Source: an uncultured Verrucomicrobia subdivision 3 bacterium (GTDB lineage Bacteria; Verrucomicrobiota; Verrucomicrobiia; Limisphaerales; UBA11358). From it: a DNA stretch of 58,442 nucleotides. The DNA lies in the NCBI GenBank assembly GCA_903875465.1, contig CAIQWB010000017.1:1-58442 (forward strand), written 5' to 3'. The number at the start of each line of letters is the position of its first letter. Position 1 is the stretch's first letter. Shown one piece after another: positions 18,073 through 25,695 of this stretch. The notes under the pieces were generated by a model. It did no database searches. It was not told where the DNA came from and was given only the letters and a program-made list of their open reading frames with translations. The translations under genes and the position numbers were made by a program.

Positions 18073-19062
18073 ATGGATTGTTTTATGCTGAAAAAAATTC
18101 TACTGCTTGGGGCGGGTACGCTGGCGTTGCCGCTGTTCGCCGCGGATCTGCGCATTGGCATCGTGGGCTGCGACACCTCCCATGTGCCGGTCTTTGCGGA
18201 AACCTTCAACAACCCGGCCGGCAAAGGCTATGTTTCGGGCGGCCGGGTGGTGGCGGCCTTCAAGGGCGGGAGTCCGGATTTCGCGCTGAGTGCCAGCCGG
18301 GTGGATGGTTACGCCGCGACCTTGCATGACAAGTATGGCGTGGTGTTTTACGACAGCATACCTTCCCTGTGTTCCAATGTGGACGTGGTGCTGCTGGAGA
18401 GTGTGGACGGGCGGGCGCATCTGGAGCAGGCCCGGCAGGTGATTGCGGCGCACAAACCCTTGTTTATCGACAAGCCCATGGCCGCCTCGCTCAATGATGT
18501 CGTGGGAATTTTCCGCCTGGCCAAGGAGGCAATGGTGCCGGTCTGGAGTTCTTCGAGCCTGCGGTTTGGTCATGACTCGCAGATCGTGCATCAGGGGATG
18601 ATCGGGGTGGTCACCAACGCCGAAACCTACAGCCCCTGCGAAGTTCAGGAGCGTTTTCCGGAATTGTTCTGGTATGGCATTCACGGGGTGGAGTCGCTGT
18701 ACACCGTGATGGGAACCGGCTGCGAGAGTGTGCAGCGTTTGCAGACCACCAATGGGGCGATTGAAGTCATTGGCACCTGGCGGGGCGGGCGCACGGGGAT
18801 TTACCACCAGGATTTGAACAAGAAATATCATGGGCTGGCCGAGGGGGCCAAGGGCGAATTACCGGTGGGGTCTTACGACGGTTATATTGTTTTGGCTCAA
18901 CAAATCATGAATTTTTTTCAAACCGGCCAGCCCCCGGTGAAGTCCGAGGAAACGATCGAGTTATTTGCTTTCATGACGGCCGCGCAAGAGAGCAAGGACC
19001 GCGGCGGGGCACCGGTGCGCATTGAAGAGGTGATGGCGAGAATTCGTCTGGCGGCAAATTAA
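18073..19062 (+). CDS. Exported Gfo/Idh/MocA-family oxidoreductase
   Basis: A 329-residue protein from ATG 18073; ATG 18085 is equally likely and gives MLKKILLLGAGTLALPLF as signal peptide. The mature part begins with a Rossmann-like strand LRIGIVGCDTSHVPVF and includes the FIDKPMAAS motif (KP at about 134-135, where the family has its EKP) and a C-terminal alpha/beta domain. The nucleotide loop is unusual (GIVGCDTSH rather than GxGxxG), which together with the signal peptide questions whether it uses free NAD(P). It starts 1 bp after the MFS gene and is followed 2 bp later by a ceramidase-like gene. Oxidation of a sugar or cyclitol hydroxyl is expected from the family. Confidence 0.75.
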   Translation: MDCFMLKKILLLGAGTLALPLFAADLRIGIVGCDTSHVPVFAETFNNPAGKGYVSGGRVVAAFKGGSPDFALSASRVDGYAATLHDKYGVVFYDSIPSLCSNVDVVLLESVDGRAHLEQARQVIAAHKPLFIDKPMAASLNDVVGIFRLAKEAMVPVWSSSSLRFGHDSQIVHQGMIGVVTNAETYSPCEVQERFPELFWYGIHGVESLYTVMGTGCESVQRLQTTNGAIEVIGTWRGGRTGIYHQDLNKKYHGLAEGAKGELPVGSYDGYIVLAQQIMNFFQTGQPPVKSEETIELFAFMTAAQESKDRGGAPVRIEEVMARIRLAAN

Positions 19063-19064
19063 TC

Positions 19065-20510
19065 ATGGCGTTCCTCCCAAAATCTGCCGAACGCATCCGA
19101 CTGGCAATGGCGGTCGGTTTGCTGACCGTGTTCCTCGGGCTTGGGCTTGCGTCCTCCACGCATGCGGCTGAAGGGTGGCAGGCGGGCACGGCGCGCACGG
19201 TGATTACGCCGACCCAAAACCTCTGGCTGGCCGGATTTTCGAACCGCACCAACCCGGCCTCTGGCGGCAAGGTGATGGATCTCTGGGTGAAGGCGCTGGC
19301 CTTGCAGGATGCCAGCGGCCATCGCGCGGTGATTCTCACCGCCGATTTACTGGGCATTCCCCGGAATATTTATGAGCACACCCTCGCATTGGTGGCCCGA
19401 AAATATCAACTGCGGCCGGATCAGATCATGCTGGGCGCCTCCCACACACATTGTGGACCGGTGTTGCGCGATGCGCTTTATGATATTTATCCCCTCGATG
19501 AACGGCAGCGGGCTTTGATCGACCAGTATTCAAATTGGCTCGAATCCCAAATGGCGGACACCGTGGGCGCGGCCCTGGCGGATTTAGCCCCGGTCAGGAC
19601 CGCCTCCGGCCAGGGGACCACGGGTTTTGCCGTGAACCGCCGGAATAACTTGGAGAACGCCGTGCCGGAATTGCTCGCCGCCGGCAGTCTAAACGGACCC
19701 GTGGACCATGCGGTGCCGGTGCTGGCCGTTTACCGGCCGGATGGCGGCTTGAAAGCCGTGCTCTGCGGTTATGCATGTCACAACACCACCTTTGCCATCA
19801 ACGAATGGTGCGGCGATTATGCGGGCTATGCGCAGCTCGATTTGGAAAAATGCCACCCGGGTGCGCAGGCCATGTTTTTCATGGGCTGTGGCGGGGATCA
19901 AAATCCCTTGCCGCGTCACCAAACCTTTTTGGGTGAACGCTATGGTGGCATGCTGGCGGCGGCCGTGGAGGAAGTGCTGGTGGCTCCGCCGCATTATCTG
20001 GCACCCGATTTGGTGACCCGGATGAAAATGGTGACCCTGCCTTTTGGCGAACCGCTATCCATTTCCCAGTTGAAAATGATGACCAATGATCCTTCCCCGC
20101 CCACCCGGCGATGGGCGGGGCGCTGGCTGGCTTTTCTGGAGGCGGGAAATATACCGCCGCGCGAGTATAACTTCCCCATGCAAGCGTGGCGTTTGGGCGG
20201 ACAGCAATTGCTCATTACCCTGGGCGGCGAGCCGGTGGTGGATTACGCCATAAAATTTAAACAAGCCTATGGTTATCAAACGTGGGTCGCCGGTTATTGC
20301 AACGATGTGATGTGCTACCTACCCTCCCGCCGGGTCTTGCAGGAAGACCTGAACCCCAAACTGGGTGCGCACTGGGGTTATGAAGGCAGCTATGCCTTTG
20401 TCGTTTATGGACTGCCCGCTCTGCGCTGGGCGGATAGCGTGGAAAACTTAATCGCGGGTGGCGTGGGCGAGTTGGTGGCCAGCACTACTGCCGGAAATGA
20501 TACAAAGTGA
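19065..20510 (+). CDS. Secreted neutral/alkaline ceramidase-like hydrolase
   Basis: A 481-residue protein with a signal peptide (about 1-34, cleavage near THAAEG). It resembles the N-terminal catalytic domain of neutral/alkaline non-lysosomal ceramidases, a Zn-dependent amidase fold: ASHTHCGPVL (Zn-ligand His, about 125), CGYACHNTTF (His, about 240), GCGGDQNPLPR (about 277), LGGEPVVDY (about 386) and GYCNDVMCYLPS (about 406). It lacks the C-terminal Ig-like domain of true ceramidases (usually over 650 residues). In this setting the substrate is more likely an N-acyl amino sugar or aminocyclitol than ceramide, but that is inference. A second copy of the family lies at 32867. Confidence 0.82.
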   Translation: MAFLPKSAERIRLAMAVGLLTVFLGLGLASSTHAAEGWQAGTARTVITPTQNLWLAGFSNRTNPASGGKVMDLWVKALALQDASGHRAVILTADLLGIPRNIYEHTLALVARKYQLRPDQIMLGASHTHCGPVLRDALYDIYPLDERQRALIDQYSNWLESQMADTVGAALADLAPVRTASGQGTTGFAVNRRNNLENAVPELLAAGSLNGPVDHAVPVLAVYRPDGGLKAVLCGYACHNTTFAINEWCGDYAGYAQLDLEKCHPGAQAMFFMGCGGDQNPLPRHQTFLGERYGGMLAAAVEEVLVAPPHYLAPDLVTRMKMVTLPFGEPLSISQLKMMTNDPSPPTRRWAGRWLAFLEAGNIPPREYNFPMQAWRLGGQQLLITLGGEPVVDYAIKFKQAYGYQTWVAGYCNDVMCYLPSRRVLQEDLNPKLGAHWGYEGSYAFVVYGLPALRWADSVENLIAGGVGELVASTTAGNDTK

Positions 20511-21430
20511 TTAATACAAATACATATATCTCCGTCTTGGTTGTCGCTCGCCTGGTTCTGGCGCTGGTTGGCGCCGGTGCTTTCGCCGGTTGCGCCAGTA
20601 CGTCCGGCGGTCATTCCATGGTCGCCCCGGCGGCAGCCTTGCGGAGTATTTTCGGCACTTACGATGCCGAGCCAAGGAAGGCGGATAAACGGGTGGATGT
20701 CGACCGGTTGGTCACCGAACTTGTCAAGATTCGAGCCAACACTTATAATTTTCTTGTCCACCATCAGTCCAATGATTGGGAAGACCTGAAATTGTTCCTG
20801 CCCAAAGCCCGGGAAAACCACATCAAGGTCTGGATAACCCTGGTGCCTCCCAGCGAACCACCTTACTCGCAACCGTTCGGTCTGGATTTTGACGCTTGGG
20901 GCCGGGCGATTGCTCAATTAAGTCTGCAGGAAACCAATTTGGTCGCTTGGAGCATTGATGACTTCTCCTATGATGCCCCCATTTTTACCTCCGCCTACCT
21001 TAAAGCGATGGTGGATGATTCCCACGGCATCAATCCGCGCCTGGCCTTTGTTCCGTGCATGTACTACCACCAAATGAAACCGGCGCGCGTGGCGAAATAC
21101 CGTCCATTTGTGGATGGCATTCTCTTTCCCTACCGTCACGAAATGAGCCAATCCAATTTGAGTGAATGGGACACGCTGGATAAAGAAATTGCCGCCTTCC
21201 GGCAATGGTTCGGCCCGACCGTGCCAATTGTTGTGGATGTGTATGCCACCAAACATTCCAAGCTCAATGACAGTACTCCGGAATATGTGCGCCAAGTCAT
21301 GACCATCGCACACCAGCGTGCGGACGGGGTCATTATCTTTTGCCATCAGTACCAGGACCGCAGTCCGGATAAATATGCGGTTATCAAGACACTCTTTGAC
21401 CAATGGGCGGATTCAAAGCCAACACCATAA
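20507..21430 (+). CDS. Predicted lipoprotein with TIM-barrel-like fold
   Basis: A 307-residue protein starting at a GTG that overlaps the TGA of the previous gene. The N-terminal hydrophobic stretch ends in a lipobox, AGAFAGCAS, with Cys at about residue 24, so it should be a lipoprotein. The body has barrel-like strands and acidic residues: RANTYNFLVHH, then KVWITLVPPSEPP, then LVAWSIDDFSYD (DD about 150) and ADGVIIFCHQYQD. This layout resembles glycoside-hydrolase-like families of unknown specificity. No family can be assigned securely. It sits between the ceramidase-like gene and a DegT aminotransferase and likely acts in the periplasm. Confidence 0.65.
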   Translation: MINTNTYISVLVVARLVLALVGAGAFAGCASTSGGHSMVAPAAALRSIFGTYDAEPRKADKRVDVDRLVTELVKIRANTYNFLVHHQSNDWEDLKLFLPKARENHIKVWITLVPPSEPPYSQPFGLDFDAWGRAIAQLSLQETNLVAWSIDDFSYDAPIFTSAYLKAMVDDSHGINPRLAFVPCMYYHQMKPARVAKYRPFVDGILFPYRHEMSQSNLSEWDTLDKEIAAFRQWFGPTVPIVVDVYATKHSKLNDSTPEYVRQVMTIAHQRADGVIIFCHQYQDRSPDKYAVIKTLFDQWADSKPTP

Positions 21431-21477
21431 ATCAGCTTATTTAATTGCGAATCAACCGAACAAAACCCCACTCAACC

Positions 21478-22854
21478 ATGATAAAAGCATTTAATCGTCG
21501 GCAATTCCTGCAAACGGCCACCCAGGCGGGTGCCGGGGCCATGGCCGTTCGTTATGCCGCTTTGGCCGGAATTTTGAGTTCCGCCAGCGGCCCAAACTTG
21601 TTTGCCGCCGAGACTGGCAAACCGGCGAAACTAGGCGGCCAGCCGGTGCGGACGGCGGCTTTTCCCGTGTGGCCGGTGATTGACGAGCGGGAGGACAAGG
21701 CGATTTTTGACGTGCTGCACAGCCGGAAATGGTTCCGGGGCGACGGTCAGGTGGTGAATCATTTTGAGGATGCCTATCTGCAATTGACCGGCGCCAAGCA
21801 TTGCGTGGCCACGGCCAATGGGACGAGTGCGGTGATCGCGGCACTGGGTTCGCTGGATGTCGGGCCCGGGGATGAAGTGATTGTGCCGCCCTATACTTTC
21901 GTGGCCACCATCAATGCCGTGTTCATGCACCATGCCTTGCCCGTGTTTGTGGACACGGATCCGGATACGTTTCAAATGGATGCCCGCAAGGTCGAGGCGG
22001 CTATTTCCGACCGCACGGTGGCGGTACTGCCGGCGCATGTGGGCGGTGGGGTGGCGGATTTGGACACACTGGTGGAAATTTCGCAGCGGCGGAAAATTGC
22101 CCTTGTGGAAGATGCTTGTCAGGCGCACTTGGCCGAGTGGCGCGGACGCAAAGTGGGAACTTACGGTGCCATGGGCTGCTTTAGCTTCCAGGCCAGCAAA
22201 AACCTGACTTCGGGCGAGGGTGGGGCGGTGATCACCAACGATGACGACCTGGCAGAGCGGCTCTATTCCTTCCAGAACAACTGCCGCGCGCGCAAGACGG
22301 CGAGTTTTAATTTCACTTATCGGGGAACCCGCGGAGCCAATTTGCGGCTTACCGAATTTCAGGCGAGCTTGCTGCTCGTGCAGATGACCCGTCTGGAGGA
22401 GCAGTCCAAAATTCGCGATGTCAATGCCGCCTATCTCACAGAACAATTGCGGCAGATCCCCGGGGTTATCCCCGCTGGCCAGCATGCCGGGTGCACGCGG
22501 AGTTCGCATCACCTCTATATGTTTCGTTACCAGAAGGAACACTTTGCGGGGCTTTCGCGGTCTAAATTCCTCAGTGCGCTCTCAGCCGAGGGCATCCCTT
22601 GCTCAGGCGGCTATTCGCCGCTGAACACGGAAACCTTCATCCAGAACAATTTCAAAACCCGGGCGTTTCAGCGGGTGTATCCGCCGGAGGTGCTGGCGGG
22701 ATGGGGCGAGCGCACGGGCTGTCCGGTCAATGACCAACTTTGTTTGGAAGCGGTTTGGTTCACACAAAACATGTTGCTGGGACCGCGTTCCGACATGGAT
22801 GAAATCGTGGCCGCGATCAAAAAGATTCAGACCCATGCCGCGGAGCTGGCCTGA
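21478..22854 (+). CDS. DegT/DnrJ/EryC1/StrS aminotransferase with a Tat signal
   Basis: A 458-residue PLP-dependent sugar aminotransferase. It carries an N-terminal twin-arginine signal (NRRQFLQTATQAGAGA, about 5-20) ahead of the enzyme. Core motifs are the PLP phosphate site ATANGTSAVIAAL (about 110-122), VPPYTFVATINAV (about 138-150), the Asp contacting the pyridine nitrogen in LVEDACQAHLAEW (about 206) and the catalytic Lys in FQASKNLTSGEGGA (about 238-251). Family members transfer an amino group to keto sugars or keto-cyclitols. ATG 21478 was chosen because it starts directly before the Tat signal; a TTG at 21445 is less likely. Tat export of a PLP aminotransferase is odd, since an amino donor would have to exist outside the cytoplasm. 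Confidence 0.85.
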   Translation: MIKAFNRRQFLQTATQAGAGAMAVRYAALAGILSSASGPNLFAAETGKPAKLGGQPVRTAAFPVWPVIDEREDKAIFDVLHSRKWFRGDGQVVNHFEDAYLQLTGAKHCVATANGTSAVIAALGSLDVGPGDEVIVPPYTFVATINAVFMHHALPVFVDTDPDTFQMDARKVEAAISDRTVAVLPAHVGGGVADLDTLVEISQRRKIALVEDACQAHLAEWRGRKVGTYGAMGCFSFQASKNLTSGEGGAVITNDDDLAERLYSFQNNCRARKTASFNFTYRGTRGANLRLTEFQASLLLVQMTRLEEQSKIRDVNAAYLTEQLRQIPGVIPAGQHAGCTRSSHHLYMFRYQKEHFAGLSRSKFLSALSAEGIPCSGGYSPLNTETFIQNNFKTRAFQRVYPPEVLAGWGERTGCPVNDQLCLEAVWFTQNMLLGPRSDMDEIVAAIKKIQTHAAELA

Positions 22855-22875
22855 GGCGCAACCATTATTCCCCGA

Positions 22876-24267
22876 ATGCGCATGACCGATGTCACCAGCC
22901 TGGCGGTTTGCCTGCTCTTGGGCATGGAGTCGGGGCTGGTGATGGCGGCGGCGGAGACCAATCCGCCCTTGCGCTTGATGACGCTGGAGCCGGGCCACTT
23001 CCACGCGGCGTTAATGCAAAAACAAATGCAGCCGGATTTGTCCGCGCAGGTCGACGTCTACGCGCTTCCCGGTCCGGATTTGGGCGCGCATCTCGCCCGG
23101 ATCGACCAGTTCAATGCGCGCGCCCAAAATCCCACGTATTGGGACGAGATCGTGCATACTAATGGCGTGCCCCTGGATCGCCTCCTGGCCGAGCATCCCG
23201 GCAATGTGGTGGTGATGGCGGGAAACAATGCCGGCAAAATCGACCGAATCCAGGCCATCGTGGCGGCGGGCATCAGCGTGCTGGCGGACAAACCGTGGAT
23301 CATTACGACCGCGGACTTTCCCAAACTGGCCGCTACCCTGGCCACCGCCGATACCAACCGCGTGGTGGCCTATGATGCCATGACCCAGCGGTTTGAGATC
23401 ACCTGCCTCCTGCCCCGCGAACTGGTGAACACACCAGCCGTTTTCGGCCAGTTGGCGGACGGCACGGCGGAGGAACCGGCTGTGGACATGGCCAGCTTGC
23501 ATTATTTGCTCAAAGAGGTGGCCGGGTTGCCCCTTTTGCGTCCGCCTTGGTTTTTTGACATTCGCCAGCAAGGCGAGGCCCTTGCTGATGTCGGCACGCA
23601 CCTGGCTGACTTGGTGCCGTGGACCATTTTCCCCGATCAGGCGCTGAATTATCGAACGGATATTCAGTTATTGTCCGCGACGCGCTGGCCGACGATTATT
23701 TCGCTTCCGGAATTTCAGAAAGTGACGGGTGAGTCCGTGTTTCCGGCTTATCTGGCCGACGCGCTGCAAGATGGAAAATTGCAGTATTACGCGAATAATA
23801 CCGTTATCTATACGTTGCGGCACACGTTTGTCCGGCTAAAACTACAATGGGGATTTGCCGCCCCCGCCGGCAGCAAGGATGCGGAGCTCGCGATTTTTCG
23901 TGGCACCCAAGCGCGCGTGGAAGTCCGTCAGGGGGCGGCGGAAAATTATGTGGCCCAGGTTTATGTCATACCAAACCGTCCGGCGTTGCATGGCACGGTC
24001 GCCACGGCGCTGACCGCCAAAGTGGCGGAACTGCAGACGCTCCATCCCGGGCTGGCGGTGAAAGACCTTGGTGACCGTTTCCAAATTAAGATTCCTGATG
24101 CCCTGCGCATTGGGCACGAGGCGCATTTTGCCCTCCTGACCCGGCGCTTTTTGGATTATGTCCATCATCCGGAATCCCAGCCGGCGTGGGAACAACCCAA
24201 CCTGCTGGCCAAATATTTTCTGACCACGGCGGGCGTGGAACTCGCCCGGAAAAATACGCAACCTTAA
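22876..24267 (+). CDS. Exported oxidoreductase-like protein (Gfo/Idh N-domain, putative oxidoreductase C-terminal domain)
   Basis: A 463-residue protein with a signal peptide (about 1-26, cleavage near MAAAETN). The following part, LRLMTLEPGHFHAALMQKQM, resembles the start of large exported Gfo/Idh-like proteins carrying a 'putative oxidoreductase C-terminal' domain. The ADKPWIITTADF motif (about 138-149) corresponds to the EKP region of Gfo/Idh enzymes. The C-terminal half is beta-rich with a conserved-looking GEALADVGTHLADLVPWT (about 235-252). The N-terminal motif lacks a GxGxxG loop, so classical NAD binding is doubtful. It follows the DegT gene and completes an aminotransferase/oxidoreductase set. 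Confidence 0.72.
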   Translation: MRMTDVTSLAVCLLLGMESGLVMAAAETNPPLRLMTLEPGHFHAALMQKQMQPDLSAQVDVYALPGPDLGAHLARIDQFNARAQNPTYWDEIVHTNGVPLDRLLAEHPGNVVVMAGNNAGKIDRIQAIVAAGISVLADKPWIITTADFPKLAATLATADTNRVVAYDAMTQRFEITCLLPRELVNTPAVFGQLADGTAEEPAVDMASLHYLLKEVAGLPLLRPPWFFDIRQQGEALADVGTHLADLVPWTIFPDQALNYRTDIQLLSATRWPTIISLPEFQKVTGESVFPAYLADALQDGKLQYYANNTVIYTLRHTFVRLKLQWGFAAPAGSKDAELAIFRGTQARVEVRQGAAENYVAQVYVIPNRPALHGTVATALTAKVAELQTLHPGLAVKDLGDRFQIKIPDALRIGHEAHFALLTRRFLDYVHHPESQPAWEQPNLLAKYFLTTAGVELARKNTQP

Positions 24268-24292
24268 CTCCCGCCTCCCGGCTTAACTATTC

Positions 24293-25648
24293 ATGAAACC
24301 AAACCTGCCAATGCTGCTGGCCACCACGGCCTTAATGACCGCCCAGGTCTCCCAACCACTCCGCGCCTCGGCGGATCACTTTCAACCTGCGCACCGCCTG
24401 CTGGGGCTGCCGCATAACTCCGGCTTTCCGGATGGGCATGACCCCTACAACAGCATGGGGTGCGCCAGTAACGGCAAAATTTATTACGTGCTCAGCGCCG
24501 ACAAGTATGACGTCGGGGCGCGCATGTTTTGTTATGATCCGCAAACCGACGGCGTCACTTTTGTGGCTGACCTGACGGAGGCTTGCGGCGAAAAAGATCA
24601 TCATTCGATCGTGCAGGGAAAAAGCCATGTGAATTTTGTGGAAGCCAACGGCAAGCTCTTTTTCGCCACACATTTAGGTTTTTACAGCAGCCAGGCGGGG
24701 CGGGAAACCATGGGCATTCCCCCCGCCGGTTGGACGGCCTACCCGGGCGGACACTTATTGTCGTATGACCTGGCGTCGGGGCAGTTTGAAAATTTCGTCA
24801 TGGTCCCGGATCACGAGGGCATATTGGCGTTCAACATGGACACCCAGCATAAGCGGGGTTTTGGCATCACCTGGCCCAGCGGCACCTTTTTCCGATATAA
24901 TTACGCCACCCATGACCTGAAAATTCTGGGCAAAACCTGCGCCCGGGGCGAGGCCGGCCAGGGACCGGACTACCGGACCGTCTGTCGTTCCATCGCCGTG
25001 AATCCGGCGGATGGCTCCGCCTGGTATTCTACTTCCGAGGGGAATATCTTTCATTATTCCGCGGACTTGGACGCGGTGGAACTCGTTCGCGGGGAGACTC
25101 TGAAGAAAGACTACTTTGGGATTTACGATCCGCTTTCCCCGGGGCACATGGGGTATAACTGGCGCCAGACATTTTTCCGGCCGGCAGATCAGATGATTTA
25201 TGGTGTGCATGGCAACTCCGGCTATTTATTCCGCTTTGATCCCCGGCAGGAACAAATTGAAGTCATGGATCGCATCACCTCTGAACCCTCGAAAGCCAGC
25301 GGCATGTTCGACCAGTTCAGCTATGGCTACCTTGGTTTCGGGCTGGCGCATGACGGGCGGACCATTTACTACCTGACCGGCGGACCGGTTTATGAAAATG
25401 GTCGCCGGGTGGCGGGCAAAGCCACGACCGCCATGGGCGAGGCCAAGGGCTTGGAGGATCTGCATTTGATCACCTACGACATTCCCAACCGTCAATATTG
25501 CGATCATGGGGCCATTTATTATCCGAACGGCCAGCGTCCGCTCTACGTGAACTCCCTGGCAATCGGGTTGGATGGCACGGCTTATTTTCTGGCCCGCATC
25601 ACCGAGAATGGCCACACGCGTTCGGATTTGATCAGCGTCAAGCCTTGA
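24293..25648 (+). CDS. Secreted beta-propeller-like protein of unknown function
   Basis: A 451-residue protein with a signal peptide (about 1-26) and a mature part made of repeating strand units suited to a propeller: GKIYYVLSADKYDVGARMFC, HLLSYDLASGQFENF, GTFFRYNYATHDLKI, SAWYSTSEGNIFHYSADLD, GYLFRFDPRQEQIEVMDRI and GTAYFLARIT. Several blades end in a tyrosine/aspartate 'YD...' turn. No catalytic site is evident. Propellers with this look occur next to polysaccharide-degradation genes as possible lyases or sugar-binding proteins. It lies between an oxidoreductase and a six-hairpin glycosidase gene. Confidence 0.65.
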   Translation: MKPNLPMLLATTALMTAQVSQPLRASADHFQPAHRLLGLPHNSGFPDGHDPYNSMGCASNGKIYYVLSADKYDVGARMFCYDPQTDGVTFVADLTEACGEKDHHSIVQGKSHVNFVEANGKLFFATHLGFYSSQAGRETMGIPPAGWTAYPGGHLLSYDLASGQFENFVMVPDHEGILAFNMDTQHKRGFGITWPSGTFFRYNYATHDLKILGKTCARGEAGQGPDYRTVCRSIAVNPADGSAWYSTSEGNIFHYSADLDAVELVRGETLKKDYFGIYDPLSPGHMGYNWRQTFFRPADQMIYGVHGNSGYLFRFDPRQEQIEVMDRITSEPSKASGMFDQFSYGYLGFGLAHDGRTIYYLTGGPVYENGRRVAGKATTAMGEAKGLEDLHLITYDIPNRQYCDHGAIYYPNGQRPLYVNSLAIGLDGTAYFLARITENGHTRSDLISVKP

Positions 25649-25695
25649 GCCTTATGCGCCAAGTTCGCCCTGCCGCCAGCTAAGGCTTTTTGTCA

